From Streptomyces sp. Q6 (GTDB lineage Bacteria > Actinomycetota > Actinomycetes > Streptomycetales > Streptomycetaceae): a stretch of DNA of 64,000 nucleotides. This document shows, piece after piece, positions 15,384 to 27,060 of this stretch (position 1 is the stretch's first letter; each line of letters begins with the position of its first letter). The position numbers and the translations under genes were made by a program. The stretch lies in the NCBI RefSeq assembly GCF_036967205.1, contig NZ_CP146022.1:7750001-7814000 (forward strand), read 5' to 3'. The notes under the pieces were generated by a model that worked only from the letters and a program-made list of their open reading frames with translations, searched no databases and had not been told where the DNA came from.

Positions 15384-16823
15384 CTACGCCCCGACCTCGG
15401 AGCGGTCACCGCCCCACAGCGTGTGGAACGACCCTTCGCGGTCGGTGCGCCGGTACGTGTGCGCGCCGAAGAAGTCCCGCTGGCCCTGCGTGAGCGCGGC
15501 CGGCAGCCGCTCGGCGCGCAGCGCGTCGTAGTACGCGAGAGCCGCGGCGAAGCCCGGCGTGGGCACGCCCTGCGTGGTCGCCGCGACCAGGACGGCACGC
15601 CAGTCGTCCTGCGCCGCGGCGATCTCGTCGGCGAACCCCTTGTCGGACAGGAGCGACACCAGCTCCGGCTCCGCCTCGTACGCCGCCGTGATCCGGTCGA
15701 GGAAGGCCGCGCGGATGATGCAGCCACCGCGCCAGATCCGGGCCACCGCACCGGAGTCGATGTTCCACTCGTACGTCTCGCTGCCCGCGGCGATCTCGTG
15801 GAAGCCCTGCGTGTAGGACACGATCTTCGAGGCGTACAGGGCCTGTTCGACCTGGTCGGCGAAGGCGGCGGCCTCGGACTCGCTCAGCGCCCGCGCCGTC
15901 GGACCCGCCAACTCCTTCGACGCGGCGCGCAGTTCGGCGTGCCCGGACAGCGAGCGCGCGAACACCGCCTCCGCGATGCCGGACACCGGCACCCCGAGGT
16001 CGAGCGCGATCTGCACCGTCCAACGGCCGGTGCCCTTCTGCTCGGCCTGGTCCTGGACGACGTCCACGAAGGGCTTCCCGGTGGCCTCGTCCACGTGCGA
16101 CAGGACCTCGGCCGTGATCTCGATCAGGTAGGAGTCGAGGCGTCCCGTGTTCCACGTCCGGAAGATGTCGGCGATCTGCGCGGGGGAGTACCCGGCCACG
16201 TCGCGCAGCAACTGGTAGGCCTCGCCGATGAGCTGCATGTCGGCGTACTCGATGCCGTTGTGCACCATCTTCACGAAGTGACCCGCGCCGTCGGGGCCCA
16301 CGTGCGTGACGCAGGGCGCGCCGTCCTTCGCCTTCGCGGAGATCTTCTCCAGCATCGGACCGAGCGAGTCGTACGACTCCACGCTGCCGCCGGGCATGAT
16401 GCTCGGCCCGTGCAGCGCGCCCTCCTCGCCGCCGGAGACGCCGGTGCCGACGAAGTGGATGCCCTGCTCGCGCAGCTCCTTCTCGCGGCGGCGGGTGTCC
16501 GCGAAGTGCGCGTTGCCCCCGTCGACGATCATGTCGCCGGGCTCCAGGAGCGGCGCGAACTCCTTGATCACCGCGTCCGTGGGCTCACCCGCCTTGACCA
16601 TGATCACCAGTCGTCGCGGGCGCTCCAGGGCGGCGACGAACTCCTCGGCCGTCTCCGTCGGGACGAAGATGCCCTCCTCGCCGAACTCCTGCACCAGCGC
16701 GTGCGTACGGGACGCCGTGCGGTTGTGGAGGGCGACGGCGTATCCGTTGCGGGCGAAATTGCGGGCGAGGTTGCGCCCCATGACAGCGAGCCCCGTGACA
16801 CCGATCTGGGCTGTAGTGCTCAT
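15384..16823 (-). CDS. gnd: 6-phosphogluconate dehydrogenase, decarboxylating
   Basis: A 479-residue Gnd. The Rossmann motif is IGVTGLAVMGRNLARNFARN, with MIVDGGNAHFADT, GTGVSGGEEGALHGPSIMPG, HVGPDGAGHFVKMVHNGIEY (catalytic Lys and the HNGIEY region) and the C-terminal ALAYYDALRAERLPAALTQG plus QRDFFGAHTYRR. It converts 6-phosphogluconate to ribulose-5-phosphate, NADPH and CO2 in the oxidative pentose phosphate pathway. It is the long NADP-type form (about 470-480 residues), not the short actinobacterial form. ATG at 16823 has GGGAGCGACAGGA upstream. Monocistronic and divergent from the esterase. Confidence 0.97.
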   Translation of the reverse strand: MSTTAQIGVTGLAVMGRNLARNFARNGYAVALHNRTASRTHALVQEFGEEGIFVPTETAEEFVAALERPRRLVIMVKAGEPTDAVIKEFAPLLEPGDMIVDGGNAHFADTRRREKELREQGIHFVGTGVSGGEEGALHGPSIMPGGSVESYDSLGPMLEKISAKAKDGAPCVTHVGPDGAGHFVKMVHNGIEYADMQLIGEAYQLLRDVAGYSPAQIADIFRTWNTGRLDSYLIEITAEVLSHVDEATGKPFVDVVQDQAEQKGTGRWTVQIALDLGVPVSGIAEAVFARSLSGHAELRAASKELAGPTARALSESEAAAFADQVEQALYASKIVSYTQGFHEIAAGSETYEWNIDSGAVARIWRGGCIIRAAFLDRITAAYEAEPELVSLLSDKGFADEIAAAQDDWRAVLVAATTQGVPTPGFAAALAYYDALRAERLPAALTQGQRDFFGAHTYRRTDREGSFHTLWGGDRSEVGA

Positions 16824-16901
16824 TCCTGTCGCTCCCGGGTCGATCTGGATTGATCTTGCGTGGAAAAATGAACGATCTTGTTTATTTGTCGCGCGTCGGC
16901 G

Positions 16902-16919
16902 GTTAGCGTTGCCGCTGAC
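16902..16919. promoter_or_regulatory. Operator-like inverted repeat upstream of the esterase gene
   Basis: GTTAGCGTTGCCGCTGAC, arms GT[T/C]AGCG/CGCTGAC around a 4-bp centre, lies 38-55 bp before the GTG at 16957 in an A+T-rich promoter region shared with gnd. The form resembles LacI- or GntR-type operators; no regulator gene is adjacent. Confidence 0.4.
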
Positions 16920-16956
16920 GCCCCCACGTGAACTCTCTACGAAACCGGAGCCGCGC

Positions 16957-19177
<2,221 letters not shown>

Positions 19178-19190
19178 TCGGATCCTGACG

Positions 19191-19218
19191 GGATCCAGTC
19201 GGGATCCCGACTGGATCC
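19191..19218. terminator. 28-bp perfect palindrome between convergent genes
   Basis: The element has 10-bp arms (GGATCCAGTC / GACTGGATCC) around GGGATCCC and is its own exact reverse complement. Two related GGATCC-containing segments precede it (from 19179). It fills the 56-bp space between the Rpf/M23 gene and the DMT-type gene and is well placed as a bidirectional terminator, though no T run follows on either strand. Confidence 0.5.
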
Positions 19219-19233
19219 AGGGGCGGGCGGGCG

Positions 19234-20334
<1,101 letters not shown>

Positions 20335-20614
20335 GTGGCCCTCCTGGCGGTGCGGTGCGGCGAACGGTCCGTTTTCATACCTCCACGATCTCTCGCCGAG
20401 GCGGTTCTGTCGTCCGACCGGAGAAGGCATTGGGTCCTACTGCCGATGGAGTACGCCGGGTCCTGAGTCATCCCCAGGGCGGGTGCCCGCGGTACTCCGG
20501 AGGGCTTCGTGCCGTCCGCACCCTTTCGCGCGGGGCGGTCCATGGGTGACCATGAGGTGCGAATCGATCCTGACGATGTGAGCGAGTGTTGCCGACCGAC
20601 GACGGGGGCCGCGC

Positions 20615-21778
20615 GTGCGAGTGGGACTGCTCACCAGGGAGTATCCGCCGGACGTCTACGGCGGTGCCGGGGTCCATGTCGAGTTCCTGGCGCGGGAGTT
20701 GCGCCCGCTCGTCGACCTCGACGTCCACACCTGGGGTGAGGGCGCGGGCGAGGGCGTGCGCCGCCACCGCGCCTGGCCGGCGCTCGACGGGGCCAACGAC
20801 GCGCTGCGCACCCTCTCCGTGGACCTGTCCATCGCCGCCGCCCTCGAAGGCCGCGAGCTGGTCCACTCGCACACCTGGTACACCGCCCTCGCCGGTCACC
20901 TCGGCGCGCTCCACCTGGGCATACCGCACGTGATGACCGCTCACTCCCTGGAGCCGCTGCGCCCCTGGAAGGCCGAGCAGCTCGGCGGCGGTTACGCACT
21001 GTCGGCATGGGCCGAACGCACGGCGATCGAAGCGGCGGACGGCGTGATCGCCGTGTCCCGCGCGATGCGCGACGACATCCTCGCCTGCTACCCGGCCCTG
21101 GAACCCAAGCGCGTCCGCGTCGTGCACAACGGCATCGACGTGTCCCTGTACCGCGCCGACCCCGGTACCGACGTGCTGCGCCGCTTCGGCGTCGACCCAC
21201 AGCGCCCGTACGTGCTCTTCGTCGGCCGGATCACCCGCCAGAAGGGCGTGCCGCATCTGCTGCGCGCGGCCCGCGACCTGGTCAAGGACGCGCAGCTGGT
21301 GCTGTGCGCGGGGGCTCCGGACACCCCGGAGATCGGCCGGGAGTTCCGGGAACTGGTCGAGGAGTTGAAGCGGACCAGGGACGGGGTGCGCTGGATCCCG
21401 TCCATGCTGCCGCGCTCCGAGGTCGTCCAACTCCTCACGCACGCCTCGGTGTTCGTCTGCCCCTCGGTGTACGAGCCGCTCGGCATCGTCAATCTGGAGG
21501 CGATGGCGTGCGGTACCGCGGTCGTCGCCTCCCGGGTCGGCGGCATCCCCGAAGTGGTCGAGGACGGCGCGAGCGGGCTGCTCGTCCCCTATGCCGAGCG
21601 GAACCCGGAGGCCTTCGAGGCGGGCCTGGCCGCGGCGCTGAACCAGGTGGTCGCCGACCCCGGCACGGCGCGGCGGATGGGCGAGGCGGGACGGGAGCGG
21701 GCCGCGGCGGAGTTCGGCTGGGACGCGGTCGCCCGGCGCACGGTCGAGGTGTACCAGGAGATTCTCAACGGGACGTGA
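20615..21778 (+). CDS. glgM: Maltose-1-phosphate synthase / glycogen synthase, actinobacterial GlgM (GlgA) type
   Basis: A 387-residue GT4 enzyme: [20 protein letters not shown] at the start, [48 protein letters not shown] and the EX7E motif in [19 protein letters not shown]. Length and motifs match mycobacterial Rv1212c, which joins ADP-glucose to glucose-1-phosphate to give maltose-1-phosphate for the GlgE alpha-glucan route. It is much shorter than classical GlgA (about 470-480 residues). The GTG at 20615 begins the conserved [12 protein letters not shown]. The next gene, 16 bp downstream, is glgC, supplying ADP-glucose. Calling it GlgM rather than GlgA rests on similarity to the characterised mycobacterial enzyme. 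Confidence 0.92.
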   Translation: MRVGLLTREYPPDVYGGAGVHVEFLARELRPLVDLDVHTWGEGAGEGVRRHRAWPALDGANDALRTLSVDLSIAAALEGRELVHSHTWYTALAGHLGALHLGIPHVMTAHSLEPLRPWKAEQLGGGYALSAWAERTAIEAADGVIAVSRAMRDDILACYPALEPKRVRVVHNGIDVSLYRADPGTDVLRRFGVDPQRPYVLFVGRITRQKGVPHLLRAARDLVKDAQLVLCAGAPDTPEIGREFRELVEELKRTRDGVRWIPSMLPRSEVVQLLTHASVFVCPSVYEPLGIVNLEAMACGTAVVASRVGGIPEVVEDGASGLLVPYAERNPEAFEAGLAAALNQVVADPGTARRMGEAGRERAAAEFGWDAVARRTVEVYQEILNGT

Positions 21779-21794
21779 CACACAGGGGGTTGGG

Positions 21795-23012
21795 ATGCGT
21801 GGTGGGCCTTCGGTGCTCGGGATCGTACTGGCGGGAGGGGAGGGCAAGCGGCTGATGCCGCTCACCGCCGACCGGGCGAAACCGGCGGTGACGTTCGGCG
21901 GCACGTACCGGCTCGTCGACTTCGTCCTGTCGAACCTGGTGAACGGCGACATCCTGCGCATCTGCGTCCTGACGCAGTACAAGTCGCACTCGCTCGACCG
22001 GCACGTCACGACGACGTGGCGGATGTCGAGCCTGCTCGGCAACTACGTCACCCCGGTCCCGGCGCAGCAGCGGCTCGGCCCGCGCTGGTACTCGGGGAGC
22101 GCCGACGCGATCCTTCAGTCCCTGAACCTCGTCCACGACGAACAGCCTGACTACATCGCGGTGTTCGGCGCCGACCACGTGTACCGGATGGACCCGCGGC
22201 AGATGCTCGCGCAGCACATCGAGTCCGGTGCGGGCGTCACCGTGGCGGGCATCCGCGTGCCCCGCGCCGAGGCGTCGTCGTTCGGCATCATCACGCCGGC
22301 CCGCGACGGCACGCGCGTCGACGCCTTCCTGGAGAAGCCCACCGACCCGCCGCCGCTGCCCGGCACCCCGAACGAGGTGTTCGCCTCGATGGGCAACTAC
22401 CTCTTCACCACGAAGACCCTCATCGACGCGCTCCAGACCGACGCCGAGGACGACGAATCGGCGCACGACATGGGCGGTTCGATCCTGCCCATGCTCACCG
22501 AGCGCGGCGTCGCCCAGCTCTACGACTTCGACGGCAACCACGTGCCGGGGGAGAGCGAGCGCGACCACGGCTACTGGCGCGACGTCGGCACCCTCGACGC
22601 CTACTACGACGCCCACATGGACCTCATCTCGGACCACCCGGTCTTCAACCTGGACAACCGCCGCTGGCCGATCTACACGCATCCCGGGCAGCTGCCGCCC
22701 GCCAGGTTCTGCGCCGGGGGCATCGCGAGCGACTCGATTGTCAGCCCCGGCTGCGTGATCCGCGGCCAGGTCACCCGTTCCGTGCTCTCGCCGGGCGTCA
22801 CGATCGAGGACGGCGCGGTGGTCCAGGGCTCGGTGCTGCACGACAACGTACGGGTGGGCAGGGGAGCGGTGGTCCGCGGCGCGGTCCTCGACAAGAACGT
22901 GGAGGTCCCGTCCGGTGCGACGATCGGCGTCAACCCCGGCCGCGACGCCGAGCTGTACACGGTGTCCCGGGCCGGGGTGATCGCCCTGGGGAAGGGCCAA
23001 GCCGTCCGCTGA
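21795..23012 (+). CDS. glgC: Glucose-1-phosphate adenylyltransferase (ADP-glucose pyrophosphorylase)
   Basis: A 405-residue GlgC. The nucleotide-binding start is [20 protein letters not shown] with [57 protein letters not shown] and the catalytic-region [15 protein letters not shown] follow; a left-handed beta helix (about residues 300-390) ends the protein. It makes ADP-glucose from ATP and glucose-1-phosphate. Allosteric control by glycolytic intermediates is the family norm. ATG at 21795 follows GGGGG. Co-transcribed with glgM. Confidence 0.97.
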   Translation: MRGGPSVLGIVLAGGEGKRLMPLTADRAKPAVTFGGTYRLVDFVLSNLVNGDILRICVLTQYKSHSLDRHVTTTWRMSSLLGNYVTPVPAQQRLGPRWYSGSADAILQSLNLVHDEQPDYIAVFGADHVYRMDPRQMLAQHIESGAGVTVAGIRVPRAEASSFGIITPARDGTRVDAFLEKPTDPPPLPGTPNEVFASMGNYLFTTKTLIDALQTDAEDDESAHDMGGSILPMLTERGVAQLYDFDGNHVPGESERDHGYWRDVGTLDAYYDAHMDLISDHPVFNLDNRRWPIYTHPGQLPPARFCAGGIASDSIVSPGCVIRGQVTRSVLSPGVTIEDGAVVQGSVLHDNVRVGRGAVVRGAVLDKNVEVPSGATIGVNPGRDAELYTVSRAGVIALGKGQAVR

Positions 23013-23091
23013 CGCCTCAGTCCCTGTCGTGGCCCGGCTTCGGGGGGCTGCCCTCGAAGCCGTTGGCCCAGTAGCGGCCCCGCAGCGACAG

Positions 23092-23202
23092 GTCGAGGAG
23101 CATCTCCGGCGGCTGCGCATGTTCCGGGTGCTGACCGGGTCCTCCGAGATCCAGAAGAACGGCATCGCGCGGAACCTGCTCATGCCGCGCCCACCTGCCT
23201 GA
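23092..23202 (+). pseudogene. Remnant of an acyl-CoA dehydrogenase C-terminus
   Basis: On the plus strand this stretch reads VEEHLRRLRMFRVLTGSSEI followed by QKNGIARNLL, then a stop. The R-(M/I)-(F/Y/I)-x-G-(S/T)-S-E-I-Q-x-x-x-I-A-R-x-L-L pattern is the signature end of acyl-CoA dehydrogenases. Nothing upstream continues the protein: glgC ends 80 bp before in a different frame. It overlaps the end of the convergent Lrp gene by 23 bp. Probably the left-over of a deleted gene. Confidence 0.5.
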
Positions 23203-24217
23203 CATCGATCGGCACCGCGCCGGTCCGGTACCCGCGCTCGTCCAGCAGGGCCCCGTTGAGCTTCATCGGCCACAGGGCCACCGCCCGGTCGATCACCGTA
23301 AGAGCGGGCAGCCGCTCGGCGAGCCGGACCTCGAAGCGCTGCGTGTCGTCCAGCGAACGGACCCATGCGATCACCTTGAGGTTGTGGCGGCCGATCACCC
23401 CCGCGCACAGCCGCACCTCACGCGCCCCCGTGACCTGCTCGGCGACCGCCCGCAGCTCGCCGGGCGCCGTCCGGCCCCACAGGATCAGCGACACCGGCCA
23501 CTCGGAGAGCGGGCGGGCCACCTCGCAGCGGGTCTGCGCCATGCCCGACGCGAGCAGCCGGTTCACCCGGCGGCGCACCGTGTCCGGGCTCGCACCGCAG
23601 CGCTCGGCCAGCGCACGGTGGGTCGCCCTGCCGTCCACCGACAGCTCGGCGAGCAACGCGCTGTCCAGATCGGTCAGTTCGAAGACCGGCGTGTCCCCGC
23701 GCGCCGGGGCCGACTCGGTCAGCCGGACGATCTGCGCGGAGTCGAGGGCGCGCAGCCGCCACCGGCTGCCCTCCGTGTAGACGGTGCTCGCGAGGTGGGT
23801 GCGGGTCGCGACGATGCCCGCCAGCGAGCCGAGCCGGTGTGTCACCCAGTGGGTGAGCGCCGAAAGACGCGGCGCGAGCACCGTCAGGAGGAGGTCGCGG
23901 CCGCCACTGACGTGCTCGACCGCGACGACGTGCCGCTCCGCGGCGAGCGCGTGGGCGACGGCGGACAGCCGGCCGTTCGCGCAGTCGACCTCGACGAACG
24001 CCAGGCACCCCTGGCCGGACTCGGCGAGGGCCGGCGCCGGATGACAGCCGACCCAGGCGGCGCCCGCCTCGGTCAGCCGGCTCCAGCGACGGGCCACCGT
24101 CACCGGATCCACCCCGATCGCCGCGCCGATCCGCGCCCACCCGGCGCGCGGCGCGATCTGGAGGGCGTGCACGAGGGCCTGATCCAGGTCGTCGAGCGCC
24201 CCGCCGAATTCCTGCAC
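23180..24217 (-). CDS. Two-domain Lrp/AsnC-family transcriptional regulator
   Basis: A 345-residue protein formed of two Lrp units: an HTH at about residues 8-50 (LDDLDQALVHALQIAPRAGW, then VDPVTVARRWSRL), a RAM-like domain to about 150, a second HTH (LAELSVDGRATHRALAERCG, then SPDTVRRRVNRLL) and a second RAM-like domain to the end (HNLKVIAWVRSLDDTQRFEV). Fused duplicates of this kind are common in Streptomyces. The GTG at 24217 follows GGAGTGGAG. It is divergent from the M20 amidohydrolase and MFS genes with 114 bp between, containing three CCTGCG repeats (near 24230, 24241 and 24263) that may be its binding region; local control of the pair is inferred. Confidence 0.88.
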   Translation of the reverse strand: MQEFGGALDDLDQALVHALQIAPRAGWARIGAAIGVDPVTVARRWSRLTEAGAAWVGCHPAPALAESGQGCLAFVEVDCANGRLSAVAHALAAERHVVAVEHVSGGRDLLLTVLAPRLSALTHWVTHRLGSLAGIVATRTHLASTVYTEGSRWRLRALDSAQIVRLTESAPARGDTPVFELTDLDSALLAELSVDGRATHRALAERCGASPDTVRRRVNRLLASGMAQTRCEVARPLSEWPVSLILWGRTAPGELRAVAEQVTGAREVRLCAGVIGRHNLKVIAWVRSLDDTQRFEVRLAERLPALTVIDRAVALWPMKLNGALLDERGYRTGAVPIDVRQVGAA

Positions 24218-24331
24218 GACCGCTCCACTCCTGCGTTTTCCCTGCGATCTGAGAGCCGTTCCTGCGCCAGGGCCACACCCTGACGCCCATCCCCGCCGTC
24301 CCGCCGGACCGTACCAGGAGGTTCCTCCCTC

Positions 24332-25534
24332 ATGTCGATCACCGCACGCGCCCGGGAACTCCAGCCCGACCTCGTCGAGCTGCGCCGCAGCCTGCACCGC
24401 GACCCCGAACTCGGCCTCGCCCTGCCCCGCACCCAGGAGAAGGTCCTCGCCGCCCTCGAAGGACTGCCCCTGGAGATCACCACCGGCACGGCCCTCGGCT
24501 CCGTCACCGCCGTCCTGCGCGGCGGCAGGCCCGGCGGCGCCGTCCTGCTGCGCGGTGACATGGACGCCCTGCCCGTCACCGAGAACAGCGGCGTCCCGTA
24601 CGCCTCCCAGGTCACCGGCGCCATGCACGCCTGCGGCCACGACCTGCACACCGCCGGACTCGTCGGCGCCGCGACCCTCCTCGCCGAGCGGCGCGAACAC
24701 CTCCACGGCGACGTCGTGTTCATGTTCCAGCCCGGCGAGGAGGGGCACAACGGCGCGGGCCTGATGATCGAGGAGGGCGTCCTCGACGCGGCGGGCAAGC
24801 CGCTCGACGCCGCCTTCGCCCTGCACGTCGCCGCGAACCGGCTGCCCGGCGGCATGGTCGCCACCCGCCCCGGCACCGTCACCTCCGCCTCCGACGTCCT
24901 GCGCGTCACCGTGCGCGGCGCGGGCGGCCACGGCTCCACCCCGTACAGCGCCAAGGACCCGATCCCGGTGGCCTGCGAGATCGTCACCGCGATCCAGAAC
25001 TGGGTCACCCGCCGCTTCGACCTGTTCGACCCGGTCGTCGTCACCGTCGGCACCTTCCACGCCGGCACCCAGCAGAACGTCATCCCCGAGACCGCCACCT
25101 TCGAGGCCACCGTGCGCAGCTACTCCGAGGCCGCCCACGCGCGCCTCATCGAGGGCCTGCCCCGCCTCGTCAGCGGCATCGCCGAGGCGCACGGCATCGA
25201 GGCCGAGGTGACCTACCACGTGCAGTACCCGGTCACCGTCAACGAACCGGGCGAGACCTCGTTCGCCCTCGACACCGCCCGCGAACTCCTCGGCCCCACC
25301 CAGGTGTGGCAGGCCCCCGACCCGGCCAACGGCTCCGAGGACTTCGCGTTCGTCCTCCAGCGCGTCCCCGGCGTGATGCTCCTCGTCGGCGCGGCGCCCG
25401 ACGGCGTCGACGCCATGACCGCGCCCATGAACCACTCGCCGAAGGCCGTCTTCGACGACACCGTCCTCCAGCGCCAGGCCGCTCTGCTCACCGTGCTCGC
25501 CGAGGAGCGCCTCAAGCGTGGAGCGGCCGCGTGA
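24332..25534 (+). CDS. M20 family metallopeptidase / amidohydrolase (hippurate hydrolase-like)
   Basis: A 400-residue M20D enzyme: LRRSLHRDPELGLALPRTQE, LLRGDMDALPVTENSGVPYA, the metal ligands in MHACGHDLHTAGLVGAA and FQPGEEGHNGAGLMIEEGVL, the dimerisation-domain start GAGGHGSTPYSAKDPI and the C-terminal NGSEDFAFVLQRVPG. Family members remove acyl groups from N-acyl amino acids or related amides in the cytoplasm. A perfect AGGAGG precedes the ATG. The next gene (MFS) overlaps by GTGA, suggesting substrate uptake or product export. It is divergent from the Lrp regulator. Confidence 0.94.
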   Translation: MSITARARELQPDLVELRRSLHRDPELGLALPRTQEKVLAALEGLPLEITTGTALGSVTAVLRGGRPGGAVLLRGDMDALPVTENSGVPYASQVTGAMHACGHDLHTAGLVGAATLLAERREHLHGDVVFMFQPGEEGHNGAGLMIEEGVLDAAGKPLDAAFALHVAANRLPGGMVATRPGTVTSASDVLRVTVRGAGGHGSTPYSAKDPIPVACEIVTAIQNWVTRRFDLFDPVVVTVGTFHAGTQQNVIPETATFEATVRSYSEAAHARLIEGLPRLVSGIAEAHGIEAEVTYHVQYPVTVNEPGETSFALDTARELLGPTQVWQAPDPANGSEDFAFVLQRVPGVMLLVGAAPDGVDAMTAPMNHSPKAVFDDTVLQRQAALLTVLAEERLKRGAAA

Positions 25535-26979
25535 GCGCCCCCTCCGCGGCCCCCGCGAAGGGCACCGCCGAAGTGCGCGCCGTCGTGGGACTCCTCATCG
25601 CCTTCGAGCTGGTCAGCGGCTTCCTCCAGGGCGCCGCCGTGCCGCTCGTCCCGCAGATCCAGGACTGGCAGGGCATCAGCACCGGCCAGGCCCAGTGGGT
25701 CACCACCGTGCAGTACCTGGCCGCCGCGATCAGCGTCCCCGCGTTCGGACGCCTCGGCGACCTGTACGGACACCGGCGCCTGATCCGGATCGCGCTCGGC
25801 TCCATCGCCCTGGGCACGGTCCTCGTCGCGGCCGCCCCCGGTCTGGGCGTCCTGCTCCTCGGCCGTGCCCTGATGGGCCCGCTCGCCGCGCTGCTTCCGC
25901 TGGAGATCGGTCTCGTACGGGACCGGCTCAGCGTCGACGGCGGGCGCCGGGCCGTCGGACTCCTGGTCGGCTCGCTGACCCTCGGGACCGTCCTCGGCCA
26001 TGCTCTCGCCGGACCGCTGCTCAGCCTCCTCGGCGATCTGCGCGCGACGCTCGTCGCCCTCGCGGTGCTCGCCGTGTGCTGCGTCGCGCTCTCCTTCGTG
26101 GCCGTGCCCGAGTCACGCACCCGGGCCGAGGGCCGTATGGACTGGTCGGGCGCGGTGCTGCTCGCGCTCGCCCTGGTCCTGCTGCTCGGCACCGTCTCGC
26201 GCGGCACCGCCTGGGGCTGGCTCTCGGTGCCCACCCTCGGCGGACTGCTGCTCGCCGTCGCGCTGCTCACCGTGTGGGCCCGGCTCCAACTCGTCCGCCC
26301 GCACGCCCTGGTGGACGTGCGGGCCCTGGTGCGGCGGCACAGTGCCCCGTATTACGCGTCCGGGTTCGTGCTCGGCGGTGTGATGCTCGGCGGGCAGACC
26401 GTCGCCGTCAGCTTCATGGCCGCCTCGCCCGCCGACGAGGGCTACGGCTTCGACCTCGCGCCCTGGCAGATCAGCCTGTACGGCGTCGTCCCGAACATCA
26501 TGGCGTTCGTCGGCTCGGCCCTGTGCGCGTCCTTCGCGGCGAGGATCGGCTACCGGCGGCTGCTGCTCGTGGCGTTCGCCCTGCTCGCGGCCGGATACGC
26601 GGGCCAGATCGCCGGACACTCCGCGCTGGTGCCGTTCGTCGCGGGCGGCGCGCTCGTCGGTGTCGGCGCCGGGTTCGCGCTCGGCGGACTGCCCACCGTG
26701 ATCGTGGAGCGCAGCGCCACCGACCGCACCGCGAGCTCGACGGCCGTCTACAACAACCTGAAGACGCTCGGCGGCAGCGTCGGCGGCGCCGCCTTCTCCG
26801 TCGCCCTCGGCTCCCTCGTCATCGGCACGACGGACACCCCGGCGCTCACCGCCTACCTGTCCATCTGGACCGGAGCCGCCGCGGCCTGCGTCCTCGCCCT
26901 CCTCGTCCAACTCGCCCCGCATGCCAAGGAGCCCACGACGTCGATACCCCGCCGGCCGGCCGGAGATCTGCCCTTGTGA
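25531..26979 (+). CDS. MFS transporter (DHA2-like, about 14 helices)
   Basis: A 482-residue multi-pass protein. The signature between helices 2 and 3 is FGRLGDLYGHRRLIRIALGS; helix C has PLEIGLVRDRL; later helices include LLLALALVLLLG-type segments and a long loop YALVDVRALVRR-like. Length and the WQGISTGQAQWVTTVQYLAA start fit the drug:H+ antiporter-2 group. The GTG overlaps the stop of the amidohydrolase gene. A 12-bp hairpin follows the stop. Substrate not determinable; the context suggests an amino-acid derivative. Confidence 0.9.
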   Translation: MSAPSAAPAKGTAEVRAVVGLLIAFELVSGFLQGAAVPLVPQIQDWQGISTGQAQWVTTVQYLAAAISVPAFGRLGDLYGHRRLIRIALGSIALGTVLVAAAPGLGVLLLGRALMGPLAALLPLEIGLVRDRLSVDGGRRAVGLLVGSLTLGTVLGHALAGPLLSLLGDLRATLVALAVLAVCCVALSFVAVPESRTRAEGRMDWSGAVLLALALVLLLGTVSRGTAWGWLSVPTLGGLLLAVALLTVWARLQLVRPHALVDVRALVRRHSAPYYASGFVLGGVMLGGQTVAVSFMAASPADEGYGFDLAPWQISLYGVVPNIMAFVGSALCASFAARIGYRRLLLVAFALLAAGYAGQIAGHSALVPFVAGGALVGVGAGFALGGLPTVIVERSATDRTASSTAVYNNLKTLGGSVGGAAFSVALGSLVIGTTDTPALTAYLSIWTGAAAACVLALLVQLAPHAKEPTTSIPRRPAGDLPL

Positions 26980-26987
26980 GCGGAGAC

Positions 26988-27016
26988 GTCCCCTTCGCCG
27001 CACGGGCGAAGGGGAC
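26988..27016. terminator. Bidirectional terminator between MFS and ABC permease genes
   Basis: GTCCCCTTCGCC pairs perfectly with GGCGAAGGGGAC around a 5-base loop, in the gap between two convergent genes. Confidence 0.8.
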
Positions 27017-27060
27017 GGGCACCGAAGCGGTCGGCGGCACGACCGGGGGAGAGCGCCGCG

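Noticed and set aside
23017-23205. A 62-residue minus-strand frame ending RYWANGFEGSPPKPGHDRD
   Set aside because: No ribosome site, overlaps the end of the Lrp gene, and the opposite strand carries the recognisable acyl-CoA dehydrogenase tail, which explains the open frame better.
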